Part shown: positions 17,289 through 26,572 of the stretch, one piece after another
Position numbering within the stretch: position 1 is the stretch's first letter
How the letters are laid out: each line of letters opens with the position of its first letter
DNA from: Paenibacillus xylaniclasticus
GTDB taxonomy: Bacteria; Bacillota; Bacilli; Paenibacillales; Paenibacillaceae
NCBI RefSeq assembly: GCF_004001065.1
Contig: NZ_BIML01000020.1
Coordinates: 1-64,000, forward strand
Direction of reading: 5' to 3'
DNA: 64,000 nt
Notes under the pieces: generated by a model
Seen by the model: the letters and a program-made list of their open reading frames with translations, nothing else
Told to the model about the DNA's origin: nothing
Database searches by the model: none
Position numbers and translations under genes: made by a program

Positions 17289-17834
17289 CTATCGAAGCGC
17301 ATAATCGATTGCATCAGCCGCTTCTTGAGCCATTCTCATGACGAAATGAAGTGAGGTCGACTGCAAGGTGCGATACGGCTTAGGACCCAGCTGATTGACG
17401 ACGGCTGCGATTGAATAATCACCGATAGATGGAAGCTGAAGTCCTACGCCTTCTCCGGGCTGCAGCGGGCCTTCGGCCACTGCGAACTTGCCGACCGAAT
17501 CCGCTTTGCCAAGACATGCATCGATCGTCACGACTACAGCATCATCCGGAACAGCTACTCCTTCAGCCGCAAGCCGTACGGCGTCAAGCGGATGATCCAA
17601 CGTTCCGTACACCAAGCTCCAGCCTCGTGCCCGAAGCGCTGACCCGACTAACGGACCGAATGCATCACCGGTCGAGCAGTCGCTGCCAATGCATACGAAT
17701 GCACAAGCTTCACCTTGACGTATACGGGCGGCGACCGGCGCAAGAAAAGCGCCGATATCCTTAGCTTCTACCGTCATTGTAGACCTGCGTGGCGGAGCCT
17801 TCCGCTTATGTCTGTCTCTTTTACGTATTCCCAT
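17289..17834 (-). CDS. yyaC: spore protease YyaC family
   Basis: A 181-residue protein of the YyaC family (formerly DUF1256), related in fold to the germination protease GPR. Family features are CIGSDCSTGDAFGPLVG (about 48-64), GTLDHPLDAV, the acidic TIDACLGKADSVGKF segment and VNQLGPKPYRTLQSTSLHFVM. It is found only in spore formers and thought to act in spore protein processing, but its role is not settled. The first 19 residues (MGIRKRDRHKRK...) are very basic; a start at MTVEAKD is possible, but the upstream ATG has the better GGGAAG site. Confidence 0.9.
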   Translation of the reverse strand: MGIRKRDRHKRKAPPRRSTMTVEAKDIGAFLAPVAARIRQGEACAFVCIGSDCSTGDAFGPLVGSALRARGWSLVYGTLDHPLDAVRLAAEGVAVPDDAVVVTIDACLGKADSVGKFAVAEGPLQPGEGVGLQLPSIGDYSIAAVVNQLGPKPYRTLQSTSLHFVMRMAQEAADAIDYALR

Positions 17835-18012
17835 AATCGCCGCTTCCCGTTCCTACTTTTATCCTCATTCATGATACTTGATTTCAGACCGATCAGCAAT
17901 GAACGAGCAGCCCTCATCCAAAGACTCATTGACACCAGGAACGGAGCATGAATGGCGGTCGATGCGAAGGCGTGGTACAATAACTGAAATGGCATGATGG
18001 AAGGGGATTGGA

Positions 18013-18249
18013 ATGAACTTAAATGAGCCAACGGCAGATAATTTGGCGTATATGATCGACACGATCAAATCCAAGCTACGTATGGCAACGGCTGCCGCTA
18101 TGCAAGCTTCACACTTTGATTTGGAAAGATATGAGGATATTAAGGATTTGTATGACGTCGTCATTTCCAAGCCTGGCTTTAGTATCTCGGAAGTAGAAGC
18201 ACTCGTTTCCGAATTAGGCAAGCTGAAAACGACTAGCCCCGAAAACTAA
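18013..18249 (+). CDS. DUF1128 family protein
   Basis: A 78-residue helical protein matching the DUF1128 family: MIDTIKSKLRMATAAAM, then YEDIKDLYDVVISKPGFSISEVEALVSELGKL. Function unknown; it is common in Bacillales. An AAGGGGATTGG ribosome site lies just ahead of the ATG. It is followed by a very long bidirectional terminator. Confidence 0.85.
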   Translation: MNLNEPTADNLAYMIDTIKSKLRMATAAAMQASHFDLERYEDIKDLYDVVISKPGFSISEVEALVSELGKLKTTSPEN

Positions 18250-18284
18250 TAGTAATTAATAACATTACTATGTATTATTCGACA

Positions 18285-18345
18285 TTAAATAATCAAATAA
18301 AAACCGGGGCGTTCGACAACGCCTCGGTTTTATTTGATTATTTAA
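18285..18345. terminator. very long bidirectional terminator
   Basis: The arms are about 29 bases long (ATTAAATAATCAAATAAAA then CCG(A/G)GGCGTT) around a CGAC loop, with one bulged A and one G-U pair. The GC-rich top and AT-rich base make it work on both strands, for the DUF1128 gene and the convergent gene at 18.4-18.8 kb. Confidence 0.92.
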
Positions 18346-18357
18346 TATTATAAAGTT

Positions 18358-18822
18358 CTATTCCGCTGAACTCGTGTTAGTAGATTCAACTGATTCAGCT
18401 TGTGCGATCGTCTCGATCGACAGCTTTACTGTAACTTGCTTATTCTCGCCCTTCAAAAACTGTGCCGCACGTTCAAGCCTCTCAGCCAGTTCGCTGCCGC
18501 TAAGCGTTACATTGAGATGATAAGCGAAATGATCACCAGATTGTCTTGCCGCATTATATAACGACGGATTCGAAAACCGATCCATACCATACGGAGCGGA
18601 AGCGACTGCTTCACCTGGGAAGAACTTGTCCGATTTGTTCACAACGCGCTCATAAATTCGCAGTTTCTTCAACAGCATATAGTACTGGGCAGAATGCTTA
18701 AACCCCCATGCATCGCGAATATCCTTCAGCGTATAGTCCATTTTCCATCGTTTCAAATTTTCAATTTGTTCTTCCGTATCAAGCTTTAAGAAATCATCTA
18801 ATGGAATGATCGTGCTAGTCAT
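18358..18822 (-). CDS. hypothetical protein with possible helix-turn-helix
   Basis: A 154-residue soluble protein that I do not recognise by name. The part TEEQIENLKRWKMDYTLKDIRDAWGFKHSAQYYMLLKKLRI (about 16-57) has the look of a helix-turn-helix, and the C-terminal half has alternating polar and non-polar residues with a Ser/Thr/Glu-rich tail. It could be a small DNA-binding protein. A GGAGGAAAT site precedes the ATG. It has its own AT-rich upstream region and shares a long terminator with the DUF1128 gene. Confidence 0.65.
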   Translation of the reverse strand: MTSTIIPLDDFLKLDTEEQIENLKRWKMDYTLKDIRDAWGFKHSAQYYMLLKKLRIYERVVNKSDKFFPGEAVASAPYGMDRFSNPSLYNAARQSGDHFAYHLNVTLSGSELAERLERAAQFLKGENKQVTVKLSIETIAQAESVESTNTSSAE

Positions 18823-19000
18823 TACATTTCCTCCTATCTACGACTCAGATAAAAATCGTCATTCAAATAATCATTTAATAATGCCTGTTGATTTATTATT
18901 AAATTTATATAAAATAATACCATAATTTTTATAAGACTGCCAACACTCGCAAATAAAAAACTTTCAGACAATATTCGAGCATTATAGCGGTCTACATACC

Positions 19001-19049
19001 AAAAAAACCGTTACGTTTGCCAGGTCTTGGCGAATAATAACGGTTTTTA
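19001..19049. terminator. terminator after galT
   Basis: Arms AAAACCGTTA and its complement enclose a second small stem (GCCAGGTCTTGGC); an A run and a T run flank it. It ends the gal operon on the minus strand. Confidence 0.85.
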
Positions 19050-19058
19050 CTTCATTTT

Positions 19059-20654
19059 TTATAATGAATGACTAATAAATAATTTAAATGACTTCATGAA
19101 ACGATTGAAAGCCGCTCTTCCTTCTTCATCCGTTTTGAACACGCCTGCATCCTGAAGCACCGCAGCGAACTTATGGCCTGTCTCTTGGCGCAGCACCTCT
19201 ACAGCCGCCTCCGGGCACATTCGCGTTCCGTATCGATGAATCAGTTCGCCGATCCATGACGCATGCGAATGCAGCGGGAACGAGGGCTCCGCCGCTGATG
19301 CCTCATTCCAGACGTTGTCTCCAGTCAAATAGGACGCGATAGCATCAAGCTCTGACTTCAGCCTTCCTGGCAATATCGCAAGACCCATCACTTCAATTAG
19401 TCCAATATTCTCCTTTTTGATATGATGAAGCTCCCGATGAGGGTGGAAAATACCGTCTGGATGCTCCTCGCTTGTTCGATTGTTGCGAAGCACAAGATCC
19501 AGCTCATATTCACTTCCCCGACGACGTGCAATCGGCGTAATCGTATTGTGCGGAATACGGGAGCCGTCAGCGTTCTGACTATAAGCATATACTTCTGCTC
19601 CGGGATCAGAATAATCACGCCACGCATCATGTACACGGCAAGCTGCCCTTAACACCGCTTCGCGATCTGAACCAGTTAGTCGGATGACCGACATTGGCCA
19701 CTTTACGATGCCTAACCGAACGCTTGGCTCCAATGGATCAGCATACTGTGCTTCGAGAGGAGCTTCCTCCATCGGAAAGGAGTGTCTGCCCGCTTGAAAA
19801 TGATCATGGTTCAAGATCGAACCGCCAACGATCGGCAAATCTGCATTCGAACCGATAAAATAGTGCGGCATCTGCTCAATGAATTCGAGCAGTCGGCGGA
19901 AAGTCGCATGCGAGATCTGCATTGGCTCATGCTCACGCTTAAACACGATGCTGTGCTCATTGTAATAAACATAAGGTGAATATTGAAGATACCAGCTTTC
20001 TCCGCCCAGCTCAAGCGGAATGACACGATGGTTCTGCCTTGCTGGATGATCCGGTCTGCCTGCATAGCCAACGTTCGACTCGCAAAGCAAGCATTTCGGA
20101 TATCGGCTTGGGGGCAGCGTCTTTAACAGAGCGATTTCCTTCGGGTCCTTCTCCGGCTTAGACAAATTAATTGTAATTTCGAGACTGCCGTATGTCGTCT
20201 CATGCCGCCAATATTCGTTCTTACGAATTCGGTTCATCTGAATATAGTTCGAGTCTATACTAAGCCGGTAGAACCAATTCGTAGCCGCCTCGATCCCTTC
20301 CGCCCCAGCCGTCCCACGGAACACTCGCACCACTTCGGAAGGTCTAGGAACAAGTAAGCCCATAATGCGGGCGTCGAACAAATCCCTCTGTGTCGCCGTG
20401 TTATCCGGAATGAGCCCGATTGCAGCCGCGTAATCAAGCAAAGACTCCAGCACCGGTACGGGGCTATCGAGCGAATCGTCCTCAAGCGGCCCTTCATACG
20501 GCGCTGTAAACCGGAATAAGTCAAGCAGCGCATTGCGGGCATACGACTCGTCGAACGGATCGAGCATGCCGCGCTGCAAAGCAAAACGGACCAATCGTTC
20601 GATGCATAGCGCAGCCTGCTCTGCTGTCATTGCCGGTTGTTCGCATTCTGTCAT
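19059..20654 (-). CDS. galT: UDP-glucose-hexose-1-phosphate uridylyltransferase
   Basis: A 531-residue protein of the Firmicute-type GalT (about 490-530 residues, longer than the E. coli form). Motifs include the metal-like CLLCESNVGYAGRPDHPARQNHR and the active-site region VGGSILNHDHFQAGRH, where the middle His is in line for the uridylyl-enzyme intermediate. It swaps UMP between UDP-glucose and galactose-1-phosphate in the Leloir pathway. It is the last gene of galK-galE-galT on the minus strand, with a 55-base gap to galE. Confidence 0.95.
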   Translation of the reverse strand: MTECEQPAMTAEQAALCIERLVRFALQRGMLDPFDESYARNALLDLFRFTAPYEGPLEDDSLDSPVPVLESLLDYAAAIGLIPDNTATQRDLFDARIMGLLVPRPSEVVRVFRGTAGAEGIEAATNWFYRLSIDSNYIQMNRIRKNEYWRHETTYGSLEITINLSKPEKDPKEIALLKTLPPSRYPKCLLCESNVGYAGRPDHPARQNHRVIPLELGGESWYLQYSPYVYYNEHSIVFKREHEPMQISHATFRRLLEFIEQMPHYFIGSNADLPIVGGSILNHDHFQAGRHSFPMEEAPLEAQYADPLEPSVRLGIVKWPMSVIRLTGSDREAVLRAACRVHDAWRDYSDPGAEVYAYSQNADGSRIPHNTITPIARRRGSEYELDLVLRNNRTSEEHPDGIFHPHRELHHIKKENIGLIEVMGLAILPGRLKSELDAIASYLTGDNVWNEASAAEPSFPLHSHASWIGELIHRYGTRMCPEAAVEVLRQETGHKFAAVLQDAGVFKTDEEGRAAFNRFMKSFKLFISHSL

Positions 20655-20709
20655 AACTGTCGCTTCCTTTCAAGATCTGACCGATCAGATGTCTTGCTTT
20701 CTGCTTGAA

Positions 20710-21699
20710 TTACCGATCGCCATAACCGTCCGGCCTCGATAAGTGCCACTGCCAGGCGCTGCGAATAATCTCCTCCAGCCTGTCCCGCTTCGGCTTCCAG
20801 CCGAGCTCTGTACGCGCCTTCTCCGAGGAGGCAATCAGAATCGCCGGATCACCGGCGCGGCGCTGCTCTACAACGACCGGGATTTCACGCTCCGTTACTT
20901 CCCTGGCAATATCTATAACCTGCTTGACGGAGAAGCCTTGACCGCTGCCGAGATTATAAATCGCGCTTTCTTCCCCGCGGCGAAGCCGATCTACAGCAAG
21001 TAAATGTGCATCGGCAAGATCGCTTACATGGATGTAGTCGCGGATACAGGTGCCATCCTCCGTTGCGTAATCATCCCCGAATACGGAGATGTGAGACCGC
21101 TTGCCTAATGCAGCTTGAAGCACGATTGGAATGAGATGCGTCTCCGGATGGTGATCCTCGCCGATCCGGCCGCTTTCATGAGCGCCTGCTGCGTTAAAAT
21201 ATCGAAGCGATACATAACGAATCCCATGTGCGGTATCGAACCATTTCATCATTTTCTCCATTGCCAGCTTCGTCTCGCCGTACGCATTCGTCGGATTCGT
21301 CCTGTCGCTCTCCCGAATCGGCACGCTCTCCGGCTCACCGTATGTTGCTGCCGTGGAGGAGAATACGATCGCTTTCACTCCATGCTTGTTCATCGCCTCA
21401 AGAAGACATAGAGTTCCGTAAACGTTGTTGTGATAATATTTGCCGGGATTCGTCATACTTTCACCTACAAGCGAGTTCGCAGCAAAATGAATAACGGCGT
21501 CAATCTCGTTCTCCTTGAAGACGCCGTCGACGAAAGCTTCATCGCGCAAATCACCGACGTACAGCTTGCCGCCGATTACGGCATCGCGGTGTCCCTGCTC
21601 CAAATTATCAATGACGACAATATCCTCACCGCGCTCGACCAGCGCCGCCACCGTATGTGAGCCTATGTATCCTGCTCCTCCTGTTACCAAGACTGCCAT
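20710..21699 (-). CDS. galE: UDP-glucose 4-epimerase
   Basis: A 329-residue short-chain dehydrogenase-type epimerase. It has the NAD-binding motif [12 protein letters not shown] at the N-terminus, the catalytic Ser-Tyr-Lys set ([22 protein letters not shown]) and the C-terminal segment [20 protein letters not shown]. It interconverts UDP-galactose and UDP-glucose. The middle gene of the gal operon, 35 bases from galK. Confidence 0.95.
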   Translation of the reverse strand: MAVLVTGGAGYIGSHTVAALVERGEDIVVIDNLEQGHRDAVIGGKLYVGDLRDEAFVDGVFKENEIDAVIHFAANSLVGESMTNPGKYYHNNVYGTLCLLEAMNKHGVKAIVFSSTAATYGEPESVPIRESDRTNPTNAYGETKLAMEKMMKWFDTAHGIRYVSLRYFNAAGAHESGRIGEDHHPETHLIPIVLQAALGKRSHISVFGDDYATEDGTCIRDYIHVSDLADAHLLAVDRLRRGEESAIYNLGSGQGFSVKQVIDIAREVTEREIPVVVEQRRAGDPAILIASSEKARTELGWKPKRDRLEEIIRSAWQWHLSRPDGYGDR

Positions 21700-21734
21700 T
21701 GTCGATCCTCTCGCTTTCTGTTAATAGGGTCTAT

Positions 21735-22907
21735 CTACACTAGCTTCTCGACACCATTACCGATGCTGCAAACATAGAAATCAGCCTTCAATCCCGTTGC
21801 CTCGGTATACTTACGGCCAACCTCTGAAATAAATCGCTCAATCACATCCTCATGAACAAGCGATACGGTGCATCCGCCGAAGCCAGCTCCGGTCATCCGT
21901 GAGCCGAGCACGCCATCGATGCTGCGTGCCGCCTCTACCATCGCATCAAGCTCCTGGCCTGTTACCTCATACAAATCGCGAAGTGAATCATGCGAGCCGT
22001 TCATCAGCTCTCCGAAGGCAGCCAGATCGCCTGCTTTCAGCACTTCGATCGATTGGAGCACCCGGTCGATCTCTTCAACGACGTGCTGCGCGCGGCTGCG
22101 CACTGTCGCATCGCCGATCAAATGCTTATTCGCATTGAATTGCGCAAGCGTCAGCTGACCGAGCAGCGTTAGCTCTGGGAATGCTGCACGCAAATCTGCT
22201 ACCGCCTGCTCGCATTGGCTGCGCCGTTCATTATATTTCGAATCGACAAGCCCCCGTCGCTTGTTCGTGTTGCCAATTACGAGCTTATAAGCTCCTGGCT
22301 GAAACGGGATGAGCGAATACTCCAGCGTATCGCACATCAGAAGAATCGCATGCTCCTTCTTGCCATTGGCAACGGCGAATTGATCCATAATCCCGCATTG
22401 CACGCCAATAAATTCATTCTCCGACTTCTGCGCGAGCTTAGCAATCTCAACCGTATCCACCGACTGACCGGAAGCACACAGCAGCGCATAGGCCGTTACA
22501 ACCTCTATCGAGGCAGAGGAGGAAAGTCCTGCGCCATTCGGAATCTCCCCGTGATACAGCAGATCGAAGCCAGTGTTAAGCTGTACGCCGCGCTGGAGCA
22601 ATTCATATACAATCCCCTTTGGATAATTCATCCAATCGTCTTTCTTATCGTATAGGATTGCTTCGAGTGAAAGCAAGCCTCGCAGTTCAAAATTGGTCGA
22701 GGCAAGCGCCAGCTTCCGATCCTGCCGAGGTCGAAGCAGCAGCGTTGTCCCGAAAGTAAGCGCCGCAGGAAAAACATATCCGCCGTTGTAGTCCGTATGC
22801 TCGCCAATCAGGTTGACGCGACCGGGCGCGTGATAAACTTGAATCTCTGTGTCCGTACCTCCGTAAAGCTGAACAAACTGCTTCTTCAATTGATCAAGAT
22901 TAGCCAT
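21735..22907 (-). CDS. galK: galactokinase
   Basis: About 390 residues with the galactokinase signature GRVNLIGEHTDYNGG near the N-terminus, the GHMP motif GEIPNGAGLSSSASIEV and the C-terminal GSRMTGAGFGGCTVSL. It phosphorylates galactose with ATP. I chose the ATG at MANLDQLKKQF; a GTG four codons earlier is possible but lies only two or three bases after AAAGGA. First gene of galK-galE-galT; the upstream region is shared with the divergent AraC regulator. Confidence 0.95.
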   Translation of the reverse strand: MANLDQLKKQFVQLYGGTDTEIQVYHAPGRVNLIGEHTDYNGGYVFPAALTFGTTLLLRPRQDRKLALASTNFELRGLLSLEAILYDKKDDWMNYPKGIVYELLQRGVQLNTGFDLLYHGEIPNGAGLSSSASIEVVTAYALLCASGQSVDTVEIAKLAQKSENEFIGVQCGIMDQFAVANGKKEHAILLMCDTLEYSLIPFQPGAYKLVIGNTNKRRGLVDSKYNERRSQCEQAVADLRAAFPELTLLGQLTLAQFNANKHLIGDATVRSRAQHVVEEIDRVLQSIEVLKAGDLAAFGELMNGSHDSLRDLYEVTGQELDAMVEAARSIDGVLGSRMTGAGFGGCTVSLVHEDVIERFISEVGRKYTEATGLKADFYVCSIGNGVEKLV

Positions 22908-22970
22908 CGCTGCGATCACATTCCTTTTCCTATCGTGATAGTACTTTCGATATATTCACTGATACTTAAC

Positions 22971-23090
22971 TTATTGTGTTATGTAATCAGTATACCGGAA
23001 TTCGCTGCGGATCGAGAATGGCGAGAAATGCCCAATACATGGATTTATGTGACTTCTGTTTGCGCGAAAGACTTGAATATAGCACAATAA
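22971..23090. promoter_or_regulatory. paired inverted sites in the galK-araC intergenic region
   Basis: TTATTGTGTTAT at 22971-22982 appears again in inverted form at 23079-23090 (complement TTATTGTGCTAT), 11 of 12 bases the same. One lies near galK and the other near the AraC-type gene, so they may be operators for the regulator, allowing looping or control of both promoters. This is seen in the sequence; the role is inferred. Confidence 0.45.
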
Positions 23091-23180
23091 CATAAGTATA
23101 TCTATATTAATTAATCAACAGATTACTTCTATATTACTGATGTTTAGATGTGACTATATAGGAAGGAGACGACAACCAGA

Positions 23181-24050
23181 TTGAGGCGTCCATACACATA
23201 CGCAGTTGCATCTAATCATGCGGCTGAACGGCCAAGAGGACTGAACGTATTATTCGCGGGGGAAAGCCAGACGAAGCCAGGGCATAGGCTCGGACCCAAA
23301 GTATACGATTATTATTTAATGCACTACGTGCTGTCGGGCTGCGGTACTTTCACAGACGGAGAGCAGCAGTATGAGTTACAGCAGGGCAGTACATTTCTCA
23401 TCGAGCCAGAAAGATTAATCAGCTATGCCTCAAGCAATTCTGACCCGTGGCAGTACCGGTGGATTGCATTCGAGGGCCATGACGCGCCACTGCTGCTGTC
23501 CGCCTGCGGCTTGCTGGCATCCGGACCGATAATCGGCAGCGCAGACCGACGCATCGGCATGCTGTATCATAACGTATACCGTGCGCTGAGAGCGGGAGGC
23601 GCTGCGGCCGCTGCTCGGGCCGTCGGCTATTTGCAGCTATTGCTAGGAGCATATGCCGAAGCCGCTGCTGAGCATGCCGGAGACTCCGAGCGAAGTGGAG
23701 AACGCGGGGATTCACTTATTCGGAAGGTCACTCATTATTTATCTGCCCAGTATGCGGTGCCGGTATCGATCGGGCAGATGGCCGAAGCGCTCGGCTATAA
23801 CCGAGCGTACTTATCACGCGTATTTAAACGTGACACGGGTATGACGCCCGTCACTTTCCTGCTTCGGCTGCGCATCGATAAGGCGCGCCAGCTGCTTCGG
23901 GAACGGCCGGAGCTAACAATAGAGCAAATTGCGGCCTCGGTCGGCATTCCCGATGCGCTGTATTTCTCGAAGCAATTCAAACGGTTCTACAATCAATCGC
24001 CGTCCGCCTATCGCCGGGAAGTGCTTCAAATGGATGAGCTGGTCAACTGA
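23181..24050 (+). CDS. AraC family transcriptional regulator
   Basis: A 289-residue regulator. Residues 1-150 form a cupin-type sugar-binding domain (QQGSTFLIEPERLISYASSNSDPWQYRWIAFEGHDAP); residues about 185-285 are two helix-turn-helix units (ISIGQMAEALGYNRAYLSRVFKRDTG; IEQIAASVGIPDALYFSKQFKRF). It starts with TTG after GGAAGGAG. It reads away from galKET, so it most likely controls galactose use, although other inducers are possible. Its 3' end overlaps the convergent asparaginase gene by 25 bases. Confidence 0.9.
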   Translation: MRRPYTYAVASNHAAERPRGLNVLFAGESQTKPGHRLGPKVYDYYLMHYVLSGCGTFTDGEQQYELQQGSTFLIEPERLISYASSNSDPWQYRWIAFEGHDAPLLLSACGLLASGPIIGSADRRIGMLYHNVYRALRAGGAAAAARAVGYLQLLLGAYAEAAAEHAGDSERSGERGDSLIRKVTHYLSAQYAVPVSIGQMAEALGYNRAYLSRVFKRDTGMTPVTFLLRLRIDKARQLLRERPELTIEQIAASVGIPDALYFSKQFKRFYNQSPSAYRREVLQMDELVN

Positions 24051-25099
24051 AAGACCGCTTCACGGCGTCCGATAACCCGGTTGGCATCATTCATCAACTC
24101 AGACGGAAAAGCCTTCTCAATGCGGCTGCACAGAGCATCTGCCTCCCGGCTGGCGATTCGACCATACTCAGCCAGCTGCCGAAGCACCTCCGATAAAATG
24201 ACAGGCCATGCCGACTCCATACCGTCCGACAGCTTCATGACAATGCCTAACTGTTCATAGCGCAGTCCGACGGCAAATACGCCTTGCGCGCCGCTTTTGG
24301 CCACGCAGTTCACGTCTGTAAGCAGCAGGCTCGCAAGACGTCCGGAGCCTTCCACCAGCTCAGGATAGTCGTTCATCGCTTTCGTTATTCGCTCGATCGC
24401 CATACAATCTTCTTCGGCATATATGGCATTCGCTCGGGGAGAAGCCAATCTTGCGTACAGACCGGCAAGCTGCCATAGCGGTATAGCATAGACAGGAAGT
24501 CCGCACCCATCGTAACCGCCGATGAGATCGTTCATCGGTACGTCCGTAAGCTCAGCTACAAGCCGTTTAATCTCTTGCTGAATCGGATGCTCAGGTTCCG
24601 CATACCCTTGAATCGGCCATCCTCTCAGCATACAGGCAGCAAGCAGCCCGATATGTTTCCCTGCACAGTTATGAAACAGCTTGCGCGGACTTCCCCCAGC
24701 GCGTAAATAAGCTTTTCTCGCCTCCTGATCGAGCGGGAATCCAGCATGAAAGATCAGATCCTCCTCTTGAACACCGGTTAAACGAAGCATTGACTCCAAT
24801 AGATCGATTTGGGCTTGTTCCCCCCGATGGGAGGCCGCCATTATCGCAATTGCCGCTTCCGGTAAGCTGTATCTTTCCATCACACCTGCCTGGATGATCG
24901 GAATGGACTGTACAGGCTTCGCCGTCGAACGCATATAAGCAGCGACATTCGGGTCGCCTGCCGATACGACTAGAGGACCATCAGCATGGACGACTGCGAT
25001 ATGACCGTAATGAACATTCTCAATCTCCTCTCCCCTGCGGGCTACCGCCAGCGGTACTCCGCCCGCCTTATCGATCAGCCGGCTGCTTAATGCTGCCAT
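24026..25099 (-). CDS. asparaginase (Asparaginase_II family)
   Basis: A 357-residue protein of the Asparaginase_II type (PF06089), not the classical AnsA/AnsB type. Typical parts are VVSAGDPNVAAYMRSTAKPVQSIPII, AIMAASHRGEQAQ, FHNCAGKHIGLLAAC and IGGYDGCGLPVYAIPL. Members are annotated as L-asparaginases, hydrolysing Asn to Asp and ammonia. It has no signal peptide, so it acts inside the cell. It runs against the AraC gene with a 25-base overlap of the two 3' ends. Confidence 0.88.
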   Translation of the reverse strand: MAALSSRLIDKAGGVPLAVARRGEEIENVHYGHIAVVHADGPLVVSAGDPNVAAYMRSTAKPVQSIPIIQAGVMERYSLPEAAIAIMAASHRGEQAQIDLLESMLRLTGVQEEDLIFHAGFPLDQEARKAYLRAGGSPRKLFHNCAGKHIGLLAACMLRGWPIQGYAEPEHPIQQEIKRLVAELTDVPMNDLIGGYDGCGLPVYAIPLWQLAGLYARLASPRANAIYAEEDCMAIERITKAMNDYPELVEGSGRLASLLLTDVNCVAKSGAQGVFAVGLRYEQLGIVMKLSDGMESAWPVILSEVLRQLAEYGRIASREADALCSRIEKAFPSELMNDANRVIGRREAVFQLTSSSI

Positions 25100-25259
25100 G
25101 AAGTGCTCCCCTTTCGCTTGCCTCCGATATTTTGTTCTACTGTTCCCATCCCTGCTTCGATTATATTCCCGTTACGATACGGTTAAACGTCCTTCTTATC
25201 TACCGGCATTGGATGACGACGATTTGGGACATAGTAAGAAACGGGAGTGATCGATATTC

Positions 25260-26501
25260 ATGACACGTAAACCGTTGTATACAGGAACGTTATATTGGCC
25301 GACAACGCTTGGCTCCGTGCCAGCTTACGAACCGCTAGGCGCGCAGCATCAACAATTCGACGCGGTCGTTGTCGGGGGAGGGATGTCTGGCATTCTGTGC
25401 GGACATGCACTCGCTGCAAGCGGGATTCGAACGGCAATCGTTGAGCGAGGCGACATTGCAGGCAGCGCGTCTTCCGCCAGCACCGGCCTCATTCAATTTT
25501 CCAATGACATCATGCTGTCAGAGCTGATCGATCAGATTGGCGAGCGAAAGGCCGTGATGTTCTATACCGCCTGCAGACAAGCGGTGGAGCATCTTGCCGC
25601 ACTCACGGGAAAACTAGTCGCTGACTGCGGATTTAAACGGCGCTCCAGCTTATACTTCGCCAGCACGGAACAAGATGTCCCCAAGCTGAAGCAGGAGTAC
25701 GAGACGCTTCGCCGATGCGGCTTTGATGTCGAATGGTGGCCTTCGAATACGATTCGGCAGCATTTCCCTTTCTCGAAGCCCAGCGCAATTGTCACCCATG
25801 GAGATGCAGAGCTCAATCCGTATCGATTCATTCACCGTATTGCCGAAGACGGCGTCGCAGCAGGCTTAACGATCTATGAGCACACTGAAATCGTTGCGCA
25901 CGATTCAGCAGATGGCGTTCATCGCCTGACAGCGGCAGATGGCGGAAGCCTAACGTGTTCGAATGTCGTATTTGCTGTCGGTTATGAGCCGGATGCGCTT
26001 TGCGGGCAATTGATCAAATCAAATCTTAACCGCAGCTTCGTCCTTGTTACAGAGCCCCAGTCGTCCTCGTTCGACGTCTGGCATGAACGATTCATGATCT
26101 GGGAGACGGCACGGCCTTACCTGTATATGCGCACGACATCAGACAACCGTATCATCATTGGAGGCTTGGACGAAGAGCCCCCCGTTCCTATTGTCGGCAG
26201 ACATGCGCGCACAGAACGGATAGAAGCGCTGTACAGGCTGCTTCGACAATTATTCCCGACAATGACAGCCCCTATCGCTTACGAATGGAGCGCAACGTTC
26301 GGCGAATCGCGGGACGGACTTCCTTTCATCGGACGAGATCCTGCCCGGACTGGTGTTTATTACAGTCTTGGATACGGCGGCAACGGTACGGTGTACAGTG
26401 TAATGGCCAGTCAGTTGATCCGCGATATGATTCATAGGGAAACGCCGCCCCTAGCCGACATAGTCGCACTAGACCGGACGACAATAAGGTCGATGCCGTA
26501 A
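25260..26501 (+). CDS. FAD-dependent amine/amino-acid oxidoreductase (DAO family)
   Basis: A 413-residue flavoprotein. FAD binding is shown by DAVVVGGGMSGILCGHALAASG (about 35-55) and IVERGDIAGSASSASTGLIQ, and by the C-terminal motif FIGRDPARTGVYYSLGYGGNG. It belongs to the D-amino acid oxidase fold with gamma-glutamylputrescine oxidase-like and YurR-like members; the amine or amino acid it uses is unknown. An AACGGGAG site precedes the ATG. It stands alone as a gene, with the general stress gene convergent after it. Confidence 0.85.
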   Translation: MTRKPLYTGTLYWPTTLGSVPAYEPLGAQHQQFDAVVVGGGMSGILCGHALAASGIRTAIVERGDIAGSASSASTGLIQFSNDIMLSELIDQIGERKAVMFYTACRQAVEHLAALTGKLVADCGFKRRSSLYFASTEQDVPKLKQEYETLRRCGFDVEWWPSNTIRQHFPFSKPSAIVTHGDAELNPYRFIHRIAEDGVAAGLTIYEHTEIVAHDSADGVHRLTAADGGSLTCSNVVFAVGYEPDALCGQLIKSNLNRSFVLVTEPQSSSFDVWHERFMIWETARPYLYMRTTSDNRIIIGGLDEEPPVPIVGRHARTERIEALYRLLRQLFPTMTAPIAYEWSATFGESRDGLPFIGRDPARTGVYYSLGYGGNGTVYSVMASQLIRDMIHRETPPLADIVALDRTTIRSMP

Positions 26502-26520
26502 TTTCAGTATGTCGACAAGC

Positions 26521-26560
26521 CAAAAAGCCCTCTGTACCGAACGAACGGCATCAGAGGGCA
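26521..26560 (-). terminator. terminator after the general stress gene
   Basis: GCCCTCTG and CAGAGGGC pair around a 17-base region; on the minus strand a run of five T follows. It terminates the gene at 26.6-27.1 kb. Confidence 0.8.
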
Positions 26561-26572
26561 GCAGCTGGAAGC

